NCBI GenBank assembly: GCA_017545365.1
Contig: JAFWOP010000005.1
Location: 53,244-117,243, forward strand
From: Bacteroidales bacterium
GTDB lineage: Bacteria > Bacteroidota > Bacteroidia > Bacteroidales > P3
Direction of reading: 5' to 3'
DNA: 64,000 bases
The notes beneath the pieces are model-generated. The model saw only the letters and a program-made list of their open reading frames with translations. It did no database searches and was not told where the DNA came from. Positions 62,032 to 64,000 of the stretch are shown in pieces; the stretch's first letter is position 1, and each line of letters begins with the position of its first letter. A program made the translations under genes and the position numbers.

Positions 62032-63777
62032 ATGAAGAATCTAAAGCAAATGGCATTGTTGGCGGCATTGCTTATTATGTCGTGGCAGGCGGCGGCGCAG
62101 CGGCCTGTGATTACAATTGATAACCCAGAGTATCTGTTTCTCCCCATGCAAGATTCTGTGTGGATAAAATGGGTCCCTGAGGCGTATGGGTTTGGTGGTG
62201 GAACAAGATTCTTTGGTGATGCCTATCGTCCGCACCATGGTGTATGGGTGTATGGGGTGGCAATGGCTACTATTGATATGGAGAGGTACCCCTACTACTG
62301 GGTGTACATGCTGCAGGACCGCCTAGTGGACAGTGCCAACCATTGTTATGAACTGGATACGGTGGCATCTGAGTTGTTCTGCTTTATGAACCAGCCCCCG
62401 GTGTCGTATGCCGATTTCAGATTTGTCTCGACATTCGGTGTATACGACACATTTGTTATTCCGTGCTATGAGTACTATTTCAGAGATCCCGTGTGGGTTC
62501 CGGATGATACCCGCTTCTATGTCGGGGTGAGCCATTCGCCATTAAACGCTTTATGCAGACCGTTTTTGCTTCACAAAACACCTACTTTTACTTGTCATAA
62601 GAGAGGTTATTTAAGCCAGGATCCGTATTGCGTTAAGACCTGGGACGGATTAGACAGCGTATGGGGCCTACACATGGGTGCAGTACTAGGCAATAGGATT
62701 GACTGGACTTGCGACAAATGCTATGCCATTCCTAATCAAGGAGGTGTTTATAATAAATATCATGCGTGGGGGTTCTTTCCTATAGTGCGACCGCCGAAAG
62801 ACAGCGCACAGATATTCCCGCCACATGTGCATCCCCTGAAGGCGGAGGCCGTGGAAAACTTCCGTCTGACGGGGCTGGACTCGGTGCATGCCACGTTCAG
62901 CTGGGACACTTTCCCGCCGAGCGACTGGGGCTCGGTGGGGGTGAACGTGGTTGCCTACGAGGTGAACTGGGCCCCCTACACAGAGGAGTACTCGGAGATG
63001 GACACGCTGATGGCGACCGACGGGAGCTGCACCCTCTTTATGGATTTCGACACGACGGTGATGTACAAGGCGCGCTGCCGCGGGCTGAGCTACCACGCAT
63101 GCGACATACATCGCAGCGCGTTGGTGGCTGGGGACTGGAGCGAGGAGGTGCTGTTCCACACGGGGATAGGGGAGCCGGACACGGTGCTGCTGGACAGGAT
63201 GTGCCGCCGCGTGGACGGGCTGCGTTATGAAGGGCTGTATGGGGGGTATGCCAAGTTCGCATGGGAGCGTTGTGAGTGGCAGACGAGGTTCGAAGTGGAG
63301 TACGCGCCCAAGGGGAGCAGCAGCTGGCGGAGCGTGGCGACGACGTCGATGACGAGTTATGTGCTGCTGCAGGATTTGGACCCCAGCAGGCACTACTGGA
63401 TGCGGGTGCGTGCGCTGTGCGACCATCACTGCCACATCCACGACACGCTGCTGATGGGCGCGTGGAGCGACACGTTGGAGTTCTGCCTGACGCCGGAGGG
63501 GGTGGACGAAGCCGTTCAGGCGGTGGCGCAGGGCCTTTTCAGCATGGCCCCCAACCCCGCACGGGGCGTGGTGACGGTGAACCCGACGGCCGGGGAGGGA
63601 GAGTATCCGGCAGTGCTGACGGTGAACGATGCCAAGGGCAACGAGGTGATGCGCCGCACCCTCGCGGACGGCAGCCCGCAGACGCTGGACCTGGGCAAGC
63701 TGCCATCTGGCAGTTACCTGGTCACGTTCACGACGCGCAGCCGTAGGACAGAGACCCAGCGGCTGGTGCTGGAATGA
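62032..63777 (+). CDS. T9SS-exported protein with fibronectin-like domains and type A sorting domain
   Basis: 581 residues from ATG 62032 (MKNLKQMALLAALLIMSWQAAAQ, signal peptide). The C-terminal 75 residues form a type IX secretion sorting domain: MAPNPARGVVTV, VLTVNDAKGNEVMRRTL, LDLGKLPSGSYLVTF, RLVLE. Residues of about 270-490 look like fibronectin type III-like units (DSVHATFSWDTFPPSDW, LQDLDPSRHYWMRVRAL). The N-terminal half (up to about 62780) is AT-rich like the gene upstream, and the C-terminal half is strongly GC-rich. It is probably a surface-attached protein; the N-terminal half has no recognised family. Confidence 0.85.
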   Translation: MKNLKQMALLAALLIMSWQAAAQRPVITIDNPEYLFLPMQDSVWIKWVPEAYGFGGGTRFFGDAYRPHHGVWVYGVAMATIDMERYPYYWVYMLQDRLVDSANHCYELDTVASELFCFMNQPPVSYADFRFVSTFGVYDTFVIPCYEYYFRDPVWVPDDTRFYVGVSHSPLNALCRPFLLHKTPTFTCHKRGYLSQDPYCVKTWDGLDSVWGLHMGAVLGNRIDWTCDKCYAIPNQGGVYNKYHAWGFFPIVRPPKDSAQIFPPHVHPLKAEAVENFRLTGLDSVHATFSWDTFPPSDWGSVGVNVVAYEVNWAPYTEEYSEMDTLMATDGSCTLFMDFDTTVMYKARCRGLSYHACDIHRSALVAGDWSEEVLFHTGIGEPDTVLLDRMCRRVDGLRYEGLYGGYAKFAWERCEWQTRFEVEYAPKGSSSWRSVATTSMTSYVLLQDLDPSRHYWMRVRALCDHHCHIHDTLLMGAWSDTLEFCLTPEGVDEAVQAVAQGLFSMAPNPARGVVTVNPTAGEGEYPAVLTVNDAKGNEVMRRTLADGSPQTLDLGKLPSGSYLVTFTTRSRRTETQRLVLE

Positions 63778-64000
63778 TGCGACGCCATGTCGTTTCCTTT
63801 TGCGTCCCTTTCAAAAAGGAGAGGTTGTGTGTAATGACTACTAAAAAGTTTGTTTCTTCAACGCTCTAGTATAAAGTATGACTGATTTTTTCCAACCTTT
63901 CCCATTGTCGCGTCCCTCCGGGACGCTGAGTAGTAGGGTTTTCGTTGACCCCACACTGCGTTCCTTGTGTGGGGTTATTGAAATTCAGCATCTTCGATGC
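63778..64000. repeat. Hairpin-rich gene-free end of the window
   Basis: Three hairpins in a row: GCGTCCC-tcc-GGGACGC (63910-63926), ACCCCACAC/GTGTGGGGT (63948-63956, 63967-63975), and GCATC-ttc-GATGC (63988-64000), the last cut by the window end. No gene is seen. Confidence 0.75.

Overview
The window looks like a chromosomal segment of an anaerobic member of the order Bacteroidales (Bacteroidota), probably gut-associated. The pointers are about fifteen TAnnTTTG -7 promoter boxes, several with a TTTG box 18-20 bp upstream; many lipoproteins and outer-membrane beta-barrels; DUF4230, DUF5723 and AsmA-like families typical of the phylum; a type IX secretion (T9SS) C-terminal sorting domain; and family-level similarity of the housekeeping genes. 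The species cannot be named from this evidence. No rRNA, tRNA, CRISPR array, integrase island or transposase gene was seen. Most of the sequence is ordinary, densely packed chromosome.

Layout. 1-1421: 5'-truncated window end holding an MBOAT O-acyltransferase. 1657-5069: ridA, then a butyryl-CoA dehydrogenase/EtfBA block. 5588-6409: nagB. 6489-13697 (minus): a probable six-gene operon (lipoprotein, DUF5723 protein, der, YwqK-like lipoprotein, cca, miaA). 13891-15330 (minus): a DUF4230 pair. 15627-17066: rubredoxin and a UmuC-like polymerase. 17445-19935: a two-gene accessory cassette of an EcoRI-type adenine methyltransferase overlapping a DUF262-HNH nuclease, behind its own promoter and a structured leader. 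20127-25536: esterase, a lipoprotein, and a GltS-like/Omp85-like/membrane protein operon. 25903-31670 (minus): pyrE, secreted FGE-like protein, hpt, small lipoprotein, AsmA-like protein. 31739-38156: Nudix hydrolase, dprA, then atpD-atpC-amidohydrolase-solute-binding lipoprotein. 38506-46656: thioredoxin-like protein, large TPR protein with partner barrel, folC. 46635-48166: an AAA ATPase gene bracketed by 49-bp imperfect direct repeats. 48158-55514: lipoprotein, pruA, PorT-like barrel, S41 peptidase, BtuF-like lipoprotein, fabG, gap. 55688-60337: two overlapping GT51 genes, xerD, a DUF445 protein, an MsrA-fRMsr fusion. 60561-63777: two secreted proteins, the second a T9SS cargo.

How the genes work together. 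Bcd with EtfAB fits crotonyl-CoA reduction in a butyrate or amino-acid fermentation; pruA and a glutamate-type symporter fit amino-acid use; nagB and the GT51 enzymes concern amino-sugar and wall metabolism; a set of lipoproteins and barrels builds the outer envelope.

The parts most worth a second look are the methyltransferase/DUF262-HNH cassette with its leader and embedded EF-hand-like loop, the repeat-bracketed ATPase gene, several families of short repeats (9-bp-period CTAG arrays, palindromes with 3-base loops, CTCAATCCTC tracts, one read in frame inside folC), the MsrA-fRMsr fusion, and the out-of-frame overlapping pair of GT51 genes. Functions come from reading translated sequence against remembered family features; no database search was run.
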